Assembly: GCA_937884735.1 (NCBI GenBank)
Contig: CAKZYI010000557.1
Coordinates: 1 to 5,828 of the forward strand
Direction: 5' to 3'
Length of the DNA stretch: 5,828 nucleotides
Source: an uncultured Pleurocapsa sp.
GTDB taxonomy: Bacteria > Cyanobacteriota > Cyanobacteriia > Cyanobacteriales > Xenococcaceae
Shown: piece after piece, positions 1-5,828 of the stretch
Layout of the letters: each line of letters begins with the position of its first letter
Numbering within the stretch: the stretch's first letter is position 1
Made by a program: the position numbers and the translations under genes
Notes under the pieces: model-generated
The model's database searches: none
What the model saw: only the letters and a program-made list of their open reading frames with translations
Told to the model about the DNA's origin: nothing

Positions 1-64
1 AAGGATATGCAGCCGGAGGCACGGGTATTTGAAAGAAAGAGTTGTGATTAGCAGTTAACAAGTT

Positions 65-1848
65 ATGAACCAAGCATTGCTTAGGTATGAATGGGAGACT
101 ATTCCCTGGCGCAAGCTAGAGAAGACAGTTTTTAAGCTGCAAAAACGAATCTATCAAGCCTCTTTAAAAGGTGAGAACAAACTTGTACACAGACTACAAA
201 GGTTATTACTCAAGTCTCATAGAGCCAAATTGCTTGCAATTAGAAAAGTAACTCAAGACAATCGTGGTAAGAAAACCCCAGGTATTGATGGTAAAGTTGC
301 CATTGAGCCAAAGGATAGATTGAAATTAGCCCAAGAGCTAAATATATCAAAGAAACCACAGCCTACTAGACGGGTCTGGATTCCCAAACCAGGAAAACAG
401 GAAAAACGTCCTCTGGGTATACCAACAATTGCAGATAGAGTAATACAAGCTCTTGGTAAAATGGCTCTTGAGCCAGAATGGGAAGCCAAATTTGAGGAAA
501 ATTTCTACGGCTTCAGACCAGGAAGAAGTTGTCATGATGCAATTGAAGCAATCTTCAAAGCTATTTGCAGAAAAAGAGCTTACGTTCTAGATGCAGATAT
601 TGCTGGATGCTTTGATTACATAAATCATGATGCCTTACTGGAAAAACTGCAAACTTTTCCTACATTTCGTAGACTCATACGAAATTGGTTGAAAGCAGGA
701 GTAATTGACAAAAACGCTTTCTACAACACTGAATCAGGAACGCCACAAGGCGGGGTTATTTCGCCGCGTTACTGGCGAACATAGCTTTACACGGTCTGGA
801 AACGGATACTAAAGAAGCTATGCTCCCTCTCTTGAAATCCTATTGGAAAAAGAATAAAAACTACAAAAGTAGTCGTAAAGTTCTCCTATCCAATATGAGC
901 ATAATCAGGTATGCCGATGATTTTGTTGTACTCCATGAGGATAAAGAAATTGTCAATAGGAGCAAAGAATTTATTGAGTATTGGTTGAAAAATATAGGTC
1001 TAGAACTGAAAGACTCTAAAACCAGAATTTGTCACACATCCGATGGAGACAATCCAGGTTTTGATTTTCTGGGGTTCAATATACGTCAATATAACGTTAG
1101 CGTACACAACTGCGGAAAGAGTAAAAGAGGTTTTAAAACCTTGATTAAACCAAGCTCAAAATCTCTGATTAAACACCTCAAAGTTATCAAGGATACTCTA
1201 CGCAAATTGCGTGGGGCAAATCAAACAGCAGTAATCGCAAAACTAAATCCAATCATTCGTGGATGGAATCAATACTTTTGCACTGCGGTATCCCGAAAAA
1301 TCTTTGAGAAAGCAGCCCATCAGACTCATCAAAAGCTATGGCAATGGGCAAAATTTCGTCATTCTCATAAAGGACTTAGATGGATTAAGAGGAAATACTT
1401 TAAGAGATATGGAAAAGACAATTGGAGATTTATGGACTCTAATGGTTACTTTCTATTTCGACATAGTGACCTCAAAATTAAAAACCACACTAAAGTTCGA
1501 GGAGACAAAAGCCCATATGACGGAGATTATCTTTACTGGTCGCAACGCATGGGAAGACACCCAATGGTTAGGAGTAATGTAGCTACGTTACTTAAAGTCT
1601 AAAAAGGAAAGTGTTCCTACTGTTCAAACTATTTTCTACCAGGAGAAGTCTTAGAAGTTCATCATGTGGATAAAAACCACGATAATAACGACAAGACTAA
1701 TCTAAGGTTAATTCATGGACACTGCCATGACAGTGTTCATCGAAATAGAGGTCTGCATGACAAGCATCAGGTAATTGAGGAGCCGTGTGATTTGAAAGGA
1801 ACACGCACGGTTTTGAAGCCGAGTCTGAGAGGTGACTCTCAGGCTTAG
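65..1848 (+). pseudogene. ltrA-like: Group II intron reverse transcriptase/maturase/HNH endonuclease, frameshifted and with a nonsense codon
   Basis: When intact, this protein helps the intron RNA fold and splice, nicks target DNA and copies the intron into it. Read through both lesions it would be about 593 residues, normal for the family. ATG 65 is the first start after an in-frame stop at 56-58. The N-terminal RT part includes NRGKKTPGIDG and the RT4 motif GTPQGGVISP. There two extra bases (CG, 767-768) shift the frame, so the first piece ends after 239 residues at 782-784. The other frame resumes exactly with LLANIALHGLE (from 769), then the catalytic YADD (910-921) and the maturase X domain with LNPIIRGWNQYF. 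A TAA at 1600-1602 stops that piece, yet the same frame continues with an HNH/zinc module: CSYC, VHH and HCHD. CAA (Gln) to TAA is the likely change. The first fragment lacks YADD; the second lacks the N-terminal RT blocks. Confidence 0.92.
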
Positions 1849-1854
1849 GTTAAC
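1780..1854 (+). ncRNA. Group II intron ribozyme domains V and VI
   Basis: Domain V spans 1780-1813 (34 nt, the canonical size). GAGCCGU pairs with ACGGUUU, a two-base GC bulge lies on the 3' side, GUG pairs with CAC, and a short upper stem is capped by a GAAA tetraloop. The catalytic AGC triad is at 1781-1783. Domain VI follows: AAGCC (1816-1820) pairs with GGCTT (1842-1846), and TGAGAG (1826-1831) pairs with CTCTCA (1836-1841) around a GTGA loop, leaving five bulged bases at 1821-1825. A1847 is placed as the branch-point adenosine, eight bases from the proposed 3' end at C1854. The pairing is visible in the sequence; branch point and splice site are inferred. No base change that should kill the catalytic core is evident, in contrast to the broken protein gene that overlaps it. 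Confidence 0.85.
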
Positions 1855-1864
1855 TAGAACTAGA
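1853..1864 (+). repeat. Tandem ACTAGA hexamer across the intron 3' junction
   Basis: ACTAGA occurs twice in tandem at 1853-1864 and again at 1901-1906. The larger unit TTAACTAGA is at 1850-1858 and 1898-1906. The first copy straddles the proposed intron/3'-exon border. It is short and in AT-rich DNA, so it may be chance, but it makes the exact border worth checking. Confidence 0.4.
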
Positions 1865-1897
1865 ATTGAGGTAGACAATCTCAAAACTTAAAAAACC

Positions 1898-1927
1898 TTA
1901 ACTAGACCCCACCTTAGAACCTATAGT
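1898..1927 (+). promoter_or_regulatory. Possible sigma-70-type promoter of dxr
   Basis: TTAACT (1898-1903, 4 of 6 matches to TTGACA) and TATAGT (1922-1927, 5 of 6 to TATAAT) are 18 bases apart and would start transcription near 1934, giving a leader of about 29 bases. A second TA-rich stretch (1947-1956) lies closer to the ATG and would give almost no leader. If the first call is right, dxr has its own promoter downstream of the intron and does not depend on intron transcription. No Shine-Dalgarno sequence is obvious, which is common in cyanobacteria. This is pattern matching only. Confidence 0.35.
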
Positions 1928-1962
1928 GATATGAGATATTGATCGCTATATAAAATAACATC

Positions 1963-3126
1963 ATGAAAGCAATTACTATTTTGGGGTCTACTGGTTCGAT
2001 TGGAACGCAAACTCTTGATATTGTTACTCATAATCCAGATAAATTTCGCGTGGTAGGATTGGCAGCAGGAAGCAATGTTGCTCTCTTGGCAGAACAAATA
2101 AGCACATTCAAACCTGAAATAGTGGCTTTGGGGAACGAAAAAAAGCTAACTGAATTAAAAGAAGCAATTTCTTCTATTAACAACCCACCTCAAATATTAC
2201 TAGGACATAAAGGTATCTGCGAAGTAGCTCGCTACGGTGATTCAGAAAGTGTAGTAACTGGCATTGTAGGTTGTGCTGGTCTATTACCTACTATTGCTGC
2301 CATTAAAGCAGGGAAAGATATTGCCTTAGCAATTATAGAAACTTTAATTGCTGGTGCGCCAGTTGTATTACCTCTGGTTAAAAAACTCGGAGTTAAATTA
2401 CTTCCTGCCGATTCAGAGCATTCAGCTATTTTTCAATGCCTTCAAGGTGTCCCAAAAAATGGATTAAGAAAAATTATTCTTACTGCTTCTGGTGGCTCAT
2501 TTCGAGATTTGCCCACAGAAAAATTAAGTTCTGTCACAGTTAAAGATGCTTTAAAACATCCGAATTGGTCAATGGGTCAAAAAATAACCATTGATTCTGC
2601 AACACTGATGAATAAGGGTTTAGAAGTGATTGAAGCCCATTATCTATTCGATGTGGATTACGATCGCATTGATATTGTGATTCATCCTCAAAGTATTATT
2701 CATTCTTTAATAGAGGTACAGGATACATCTGTATTGGCACAGTTGGGATGGCCCGATATGCGTTTACCTTTGCTTTATGCTCTATCTTGGCCTGAGCGAA
2801 TTTATACCGACTGGGAACAGTTAGATTTAGTAAAAGCAGGAGATTTGACCTTCCGAAAACCAGATCACGAAAAATATCCTTGTATGCAATTAGCTTATGC
2901 TGCAGGTAAAGAAGGAGGATTGATGCCAGCAGTGCTAAACGCTGCTAATGAGCAGGCTGTTGCTTTGTTTCTAGCCGAGAAAATTGGCTTTTTAGACATT
3001 CCTCGTCTTATTGAAACAGTTTGCGATCGCTTTTCTAGTCAAAATATTAAAATTCCTAATTTGGAAGATATTTTATCGGCAGATCAATGGGCAAGACAAG
3101 CAATTATAAATGTAGATGCAGCATAG
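1963..3126 (+). CDS. dxr: 1-deoxy-D-xylulose 5-phosphate reductoisomerase, with an altered active-site NK pair
   Basis: Converts 1-deoxy-D-xylulose 5-phosphate to 2-C-methyl-D-erythritol 4-phosphate with NADPH and a divalent metal, the committed step of the cytoplasmic MEP pathway that supplies carotenoids, the phytyl chain of chlorophyll and quinone tails. The 387 residues are full length. The NADPH-binding motif GSTGSIG is at 8-14. Metal and substrate residues are D150, S151 and E152 (in ADSEHSAIFQ), S176, H199, S212, N217, K218 and E221. These match E. coli D150, S151, E152, S186, H209, S222, N227, K228 and E231. The flexible loop (GWPDM region) and C-terminal helical domain are present. 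Odd point: residues 124-125 are Ile-Ile (ATT ATA), where the family has Asn-Lys (NKE). K125 lies in the E. coli active site, so activity of this copy is uncertain. The start is the only one that gives the normal N-terminus MKAITILGSTGSIG. The gene name is certain. Confidence 0.97.
   Translation: MKAITILGSTGSIGTQTLDIVTHNPDKFRVVGLAAGSNVALLAEQISTFKPEIVALGNEKKLTELKEAISSINNPPQILLGHKGICEVARYGDSESVVTGIVGCAGLLPTIAAIKAGKDIALAIIETLIAGAPVVLPLVKKLGVKLLPADSEHSAIFQCLQGVPKNGLRKIILTASGGSFRDLPTEKLSSVTVKDALKHPNWSMGQKITIDSATLMNKGLEVIEAHYLFDVDYDRIDIVIHPQSIIHSLIEVQDTSVLAQLGWPDMRLPLLYALSWPERIYTDWEQLDLVKAGDLTFRKPDHEKYPCMQLAYAAGKEGGLMPAVLNAANEQAVALFLAEKIGFLDIPRLIETVCDRFSSQNIKIPNLEDILSADQWARQAIINVDAA
3023..3030. repeat. 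HIP1 octamer GCGATCGC
   Basis: A single complete copy of the highly iterated palindrome typical of many cyanobacterial genomes lies inside the 3' part of dxr. A partial form (CGATCGC) is at 2661-2667. It supports cyanobacterial origin; no local function is implied. Confidence 0.85.
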
Positions 3127-3251
3127 ATTCAATTCAATTTATCTTCATCACTTTTATTCGGTTGAAGAATTTATGTATGAATTATGATGTTTTTCGTATT
3201 ACGCCATAATTACTATATCTTAGGTATAAAGCCCTAAAAAAAATCAAGCAT

Positions 3252-4070
3252 ATGAGTCGCTGGTTATTAAGTCTATTTCTAATTTTCTCTTTTTGGATAT
3301 TTCCTTACGCCACCAAATTAGTTCAAGCATCAAATATTCAAAGTGCTGAGCTAAACGCGCAACAAATTGCCGAAGGAGAAAAAATTGCCAAAAAAGCATT
3401 TCGGGCTGCTCAAAAAGGAAATTTTGCTAGAGCAGAAAGCTATTGGACAGATTTGATTAATCAATTTCCTGATAACCCTGCTGTTTGGAGCAATAGGGGA
3501 AATGTTCGTATTGGTCAATATAAGCTTACTGAAGCAATTTCTGATTTTGATCGCTCGATTAAAATAGCACCAGAATATCCCGATGCTTACCTTAATCGAG
3601 GTATTGCTTATGAAGGAAAAAGAGAATGGGATAAGGCGATCTCAGATTACAATCATGTATTAGAAATTACTCCTCAAGATCCAGTAGCTCTGAACAATAG
3701 AGGTAATGCTAAAGCAGGACAAGAAAATTGGCAAGATGCTTTAGTCGATTACCAAAAAGCAGCTGATCTTGCACCTAATTTTCCTCTTGCCCGAGGCAAT
3801 GCTTCTTTAATTATCTATCAAATAGGAGATCGTCCCGAAGCTATTCGTAATATGCGCAATCTAGTTCGTAAATATCCAATGTATTCAGACATGCGGGCAG
3901 CACTAGCGGCAGCATTATGGGTAGAAGGTCAACAAGGTGAAGCTGAAAGTAACTGGGTCGCAGCAGTAGGTTTAGATAACCGATATCAAGATTTAGAGTG
4001 GATTAGAAATATTCGTCGTTGGCCACCCAAAATGGTGTGTTCTTTGGAGAAATTTTTGAATCTCAGCTAA
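3252..4070 (+). CDS. Exported tetratricopeptide-repeat protein, probably periplasmic or thylakoid-lumenal
   Basis: Residues 1-26 form a Sec-type signal peptide: an Arg near the N-terminus, a hydrophobic core (about 5-20), and a likely cleavage site after VQA (24-26). The rest is nearly all TPR, with a regular 34-residue period: about 43-76, 77-110, 111-144, 145-178, 179-212 and 213-246. Repeats 2-4 are the clearest (NRG...A..D(F/Y)...(I/L)...P); the last two are degenerate. Such repeats form a superhelix that binds other proteins and have no catalytic role. The C-terminal tail (247-272: DLEWIRNIRRWPPKM then a short helix) resembles, from memory, tails of cyanobacterial and chloroplast-lumen TPR proteins, so a role in thylakoid complex assembly is possible but unproven. 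It starts 125 bases after dxr. A TATAAA at 3225-3230 could be a -10 box, without a good -35. No strong ribosome binding site is seen. Confidence 0.9.
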   Translation: MSRWLLSLFLIFSFWIFPYATKLVQASNIQSAELNAQQIAEGEKIAKKAFRAAQKGNFARAESYWTDLINQFPDNPAVWSNRGNVRIGQYKLTEAISDFDRSIKIAPEYPDAYLNRGIAYEGKREWDKAISDYNHVLEITPQDPVALNNRGNAKAGQENWQDALVDYQKAADLAPNFPLARGNASLIIYQIGDRPEAIRNMRNLVRKYPMYSDMRAALAAALWVEGQQGEAESNWVAAVGLDNRYQDLEWIRNIRRWPPKMVCSLEKFLNLS

Positions 4071-4138
4071 CTTATTAAATACTGAATATATCTTTATAGA
4101 TTATTATTTGGAGAAAATAACACCGCAGCTTTAGAACT

Positions 4139-4660
4139 ATGACAAGCAAAGAATCATTATCTTTTTCCCAGGCTATTCAAGCTACTCAATCTTTAATAGA
4201 GAAAATGAATTCTCAACAATTACAAGAGACTGATATTGAACAAGAGATATCAAATATAGTTAATACTAAAAACGGTGGAAGAGGTTTTTTTGTTGCTTAT
4301 CTAACAAGCGAATTATCATTACCAGATAACCCATCAAAAGGAATAATCAATGGTTTAAAATCTTCTGTAGACGTGGTTAGTGAGCTACTAGTCAAAAATT
4401 TAGCTATGTCTTCGGCTATGACTGTTACTCATAGCCGAAATAAAGATATTAGTAATGTACGAGGATCTCAAAAAGTTTGTCGGCGCACCACAAATTTAAT
4501 TCAGAAAATCGAGCTAGATTCAATAAAACAAGAATTGGAAAAGCTGAGGAATACCATTATTAATAAAGATGGTGAGTATAATGATTTTTTGGAACGCTGG
4601 GAATATGATGTCGAACAGAAAAAAGCAATTCAGGAGGCAATTACAAATATTTTAATTTAA
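4139..4660 (+). CDS. Conserved-looking cyanobacterial protein of unknown function
   Basis: A 173-residue soluble protein with no signal peptide or membrane segment, one cysteine (C114), and mostly helix-forming composition. It has blocks that look like family motifs: NGGRGFFVAYLTS (45-57), a segment around LLVKNLAMSSAM (83-94), RRTTNLIQ (115-122) and a C-terminal LERWEYDVEQ (151-160). The sequence feels like a widespread cyanobacterial hypothetical family, but I cannot name it and propose no function. An in-frame stop at 4118-4120 and the lack of any other start between it and ATG 4139 fix the start. GGAG at 4110-4113 is too far upstream to be its ribosome binding site. It lies 68 bases after the TPR gene, in the same orientation, and converges with the response regulator, separated by 72 bases. 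Codon use resembles its neighbours, which argues for a real gene. Confidence 0.78.
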   Translation: MTSKESLSFSQAIQATQSLIEKMNSQQLQETDIEQEISNIVNTKNGGRGFFVAYLTSELSLPDNPSKGIINGLKSSVDVVSELLVKNLAMSSAMTVTHSRNKDISNVRGSQKVCRRTTNLIQKIELDSIKQELEKLRNTIINKDGEYNDFLERWEYDVEQKKAIQEAITNILI

Positions 4661-4732
4661 TAAGTCATACACTCTTAATTTACCAATATGAATATGCGCT
4701 CGTTTATATTAATGATAAAAAACTAACTTAAA

Positions 4733-5437
4733 TTATAAGACCGCATCAACTTCAAATTTATAGCCTACACCTCTAACAGTTTGTATAAAAGACGGTTCAG
4801 CTGAGTCTATTTCAATTTTCTTTCTTATTTGACCAATATGTACATCAACAACTCTCTGGTCTCCTACATAGTCATAATCCCAAACATTTTGTATTAGCTC
4901 GTCTCTACGCCATACTCTTCCTGGTCTTGTTGCTAAAAAATGTAATAAATCGAATTCTAATGCCGTTAACAAAATCAACTCTTGATTAATTTTGACTTCT
5001 CTACGTACTGGATCTATAACGAGGTTACTAAAAATTAAAGGTTGTTTTTCTGATGTAGTAACTGTTCTCTGTCTTTTCAAAATTGCTTTTACGCGATATT
5101 CTAATTCTTGAAGATCAAAAGGTTTTGTTAAATAATCATCTGCTCCTTTCAAAAACCCTTCTTTTTTATCAGCAGCATCAGAGCGGCTAGTAAGCATTAA
5201 TATAAATACATCTGTATTGCTTTGCATCTCTTCGCAGAGATTGTAACCCAAGGCATCTGGTAAATTAACATCAAGTATTACCAAATCAGGGTTAAACTGT
5301 TCAAATGTTCTCAGCGCATTTTGACCATTATCAGCAGATTCCAGTACGTAGTTTTTTTGACTCAGGAAACGATATATCAAGTTACGGATTGCAGGATCAT
5401 CATCCACGACTAAAATTTTTGCAGAGTTTGTATGCAT
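4733..5437 (-). CDS. OmpR/PhoB-family two-component response regulator
   Basis: A cytoplasmic DNA-binding regulator activated by phosphorylation from a histidine kinase. The receiver domain (about 7-121) has acidic residues D12-D14, the phosphoacceptor D56 (in LVILDVNLP), the switch T83 and the conserved K105 (LTKPF). After a short linker, the winged-helix DNA-binding domain (about 135-230) shows LTALEFDLLHFLA, the recognition-helix region RVVDVHIGQIRKKIE (195-209) and the wing TVRGVGYKFE. The length of 234 residues is normal. No histidine kinase gene is in the window, so the partner and signal are unknown. It is not an obvious RpaA or RpaB by sequence. It could be one of the less-studied cyanobacterial OmpR regulators, so no symbol is given. 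A promoter is placed at 5528-5556. No Shine-Dalgarno sequence precedes the ATG. Confidence 0.95.
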   Translation of the reverse strand: MHTNSAKILVVDDDPAIRNLIYRFLSQKNYVLESADNGQNALRTFEQFNPDLVILDVNLPDALGYNLCEEMQSNTDVFILMLTSRSDAADKKEGFLKGADDYLTKPFDLQELEYRVKAILKRQRTVTTSEKQPLIFSNLVIDPVRREVKINQELILLTALEFDLLHFLATRPGRVWRRDELIQNVWDYDYVGDQRVVDVHIGQIRKKIEIDSAEPSFIQTVRGVGYKFEVDAVL

Positions 5438-5828
5438 GATTTGGAATAGTAAACTAGGTTATCTATAGAAAAATAATTTACGAAGAAACAAGCGAAATTA
5501 ATACTTATATACGCAGCCTCTTACGCTATTATCGGTGCATAGTTACATAATGCCAACAACATATATCACTTTTATAATTATGTCTATATTTTTTTGTTTT
5601 AACAAAAGTATTTTATAGAAAAACAGGCAAACCAATAGAAGTTTGTACAATGTCTCCAACAGATAGTAGAAAAATAATGAACAATTTTATCAGTTGCCAT
5701 CATAGAATTTTAAATAACGAAAAAACTGCAAGAGTAAAATAAGATAGAGAGTGCTATTTACCTGTACATGACGATTGAATTAGTGTTGAAGAGGGTAGGA
5801 TAAAACAAAAGAGAGTAACATCGAGGGG
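5438..5828. other. Gene-free AT-rich region upstream of the response regulator
   Basis: These 391 bases hold no credible protein gene on either strand. Contents seen: the regulator promoter and its roughly 84-base leader (5438-5556), a TA-rich stretch (5565-5625), and a 12-base direct repeat TAGAAAAATAAT at 5466-5477 and 5667-5678, which may be chance in such AT-rich DNA. The last 80 bases are purine-richer, with a poor TTGAAT...TAGGAT pair at 15-base spacing that might belong to a plus-strand gene beyond the window. A 30-codon reading frame at 5650-5742 has no ribosome binding site or recognisable content. Confidence 0.6.
5528..5556 (-). promoter_or_regulatory. Sigma-70-type promoter of the response regulator
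   Basis: On the minus strand TTGGCA (5551-5556, 5 of 6 matches to TTGACA) and GATAAT (5528-5533, 5 of 6 to TATAAT) are exactly 17 bases apart. Transcription would begin near 5521, giving a leader of about 84 bases. Within the spacer, the plus-strand GTTACATA (5542-5549) matches one half of the HLR1 site bound by RpaB, but the second half is absent, so binding by RpaB is only a weak suggestion. Confidence 0.6.

Larger units (their letters stand above)
1..1854 (+). mobile_element. Group II intron (CL-type), 3' portion, 5' end outside the window
   Basis: A retroelement made of a self-splicing RNA and an intron-encoded protein (IEP). Bases 1-64 precede the IEP start and belong to the ribozyme leading into domain IV; no GUGYG-type 5' splice site is visible, so domain I and the 5' exon lie upstream. 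The IEP remnant fills 65-1848 and overlaps domains V and VI, as is usual in cyanobacterial introns of this type. The 3' end is placed at C1854, because the sequence ends TTAAC eight bases after a candidate bulged branch A (1847). The 3' exon would start TAGAAC. The insertion is about 108 bases upstream of dxr, in the same orientation, and apparently intergenic. The IEP is broken, so autonomous retrohoming is not expected. The intron type is well supported; the exact 3' boundary is inferred from comparison with known intron ends. Confidence 0.9.

Noticed and set aside
253..535. Minus-strand open frames of 78 and 62 codons opposite the RT gene
   Set aside because: They lie antisense to well-supported RT coding sequence and show no recognisable protein content.
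1259..1582. A 107-codon plus-strand frame inside the maturase X region
   Set aside because: It overlaps the real maturase frame, which carries the conserved motifs; this frame encodes nothing recognisable.
1666..1848. A separate 60-residue HNH protein starting at ATG 1666
   Set aside because: It is the in-frame continuation of the intron protein after the TAA. Starting at 1666 would omit CxxC and the VHH histidines, so it would not be a functional HNH protein.
1866..1884. Hairpin TTGAG...CTCAA in the 3' exon of the intron
   Set aside because: A five-pair stem with a nine-base loop, not followed by a T-run; could be chance.
3143..3167. Hairpin CTTCA...TGAAG after dxr as a terminator
   Set aside because: Only a five-pair stem with a 15-base loop and no T-run afterwards; too weak to call.
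4661..4732. Terminator between the convergent genes
   Set aside because: Only a weak TTTAT/ATAAA hairpin in AT-rich DNA; the A-run could serve the minus strand as a T-run, but the stem is too poor to support a call.
5466..5678. 12-base direct repeat TAGAAAAATAAT as a possible operator pair
   Set aside because: The copies are about 200 bases apart in low-complexity AT-rich sequence; chance is likely.
5650..5742. Small 30-codon frame in the region upstream of the response regulator
   Set aside because: No ribosome binding site, no recognisable content, and a frame this short is expected by chance.

Overview
The window looks like chromosomal DNA of a cyanobacterium. It is AT-rich, carries a full HIP1 octamer (GCGATCGC), and has a CL-type (chloroplast-like) group II intron of the kind common in cyanobacteria. 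Its genes also fit: an MEP-pathway dxr, an exported TPR protein with a tail I associate with thylakoid-lumen relatives, and an OmpR-type response regulator. No species assignment is possible from the sequence alone.

Layout, left to right. Positions 1-1854 are the 3' part of a group II intron; domain I and the 5' splice site lie outside the window. It contains a reverse transcriptase/maturase/HNH gene (65-1848) broken twice, by a 2-base frameshift in the RT4 motif and by an in-frame TAA just before the HNH domain. Domain V and domain VI of the ribozyme (1780-1854) still look intact. About 110 bases of spacer with a plausible promoter then lead into dxr (1963-3126), the second enzyme of isoprenoid synthesis. 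Next come an exported six-repeat TPR protein (3252-4070) and a conserved-looking protein of unknown function (4139-4660), all on the plus strand. Facing them on the minus strand is a response regulator (4733-5437). A 391-base gene-free stretch (5438-5828) holds a good sigma-70-type promoter for the regulator.

Nothing here forms an obvious multi-gene pathway. The plus-strand genes are separated by 125 and 68 bases and may or may not be co-transcribed. I did not find a clear new defence or mobile system. The two points most worth attention are: (1) Dxr has Ile-Ile at residues 124-125, where the family has an almost invariant Asn-Lys active-site pair, while every other catalytic residue I can place is present; and (2) a group II intron with a dead maturase but an intact-looking catalytic core sits just upstream of this gene.
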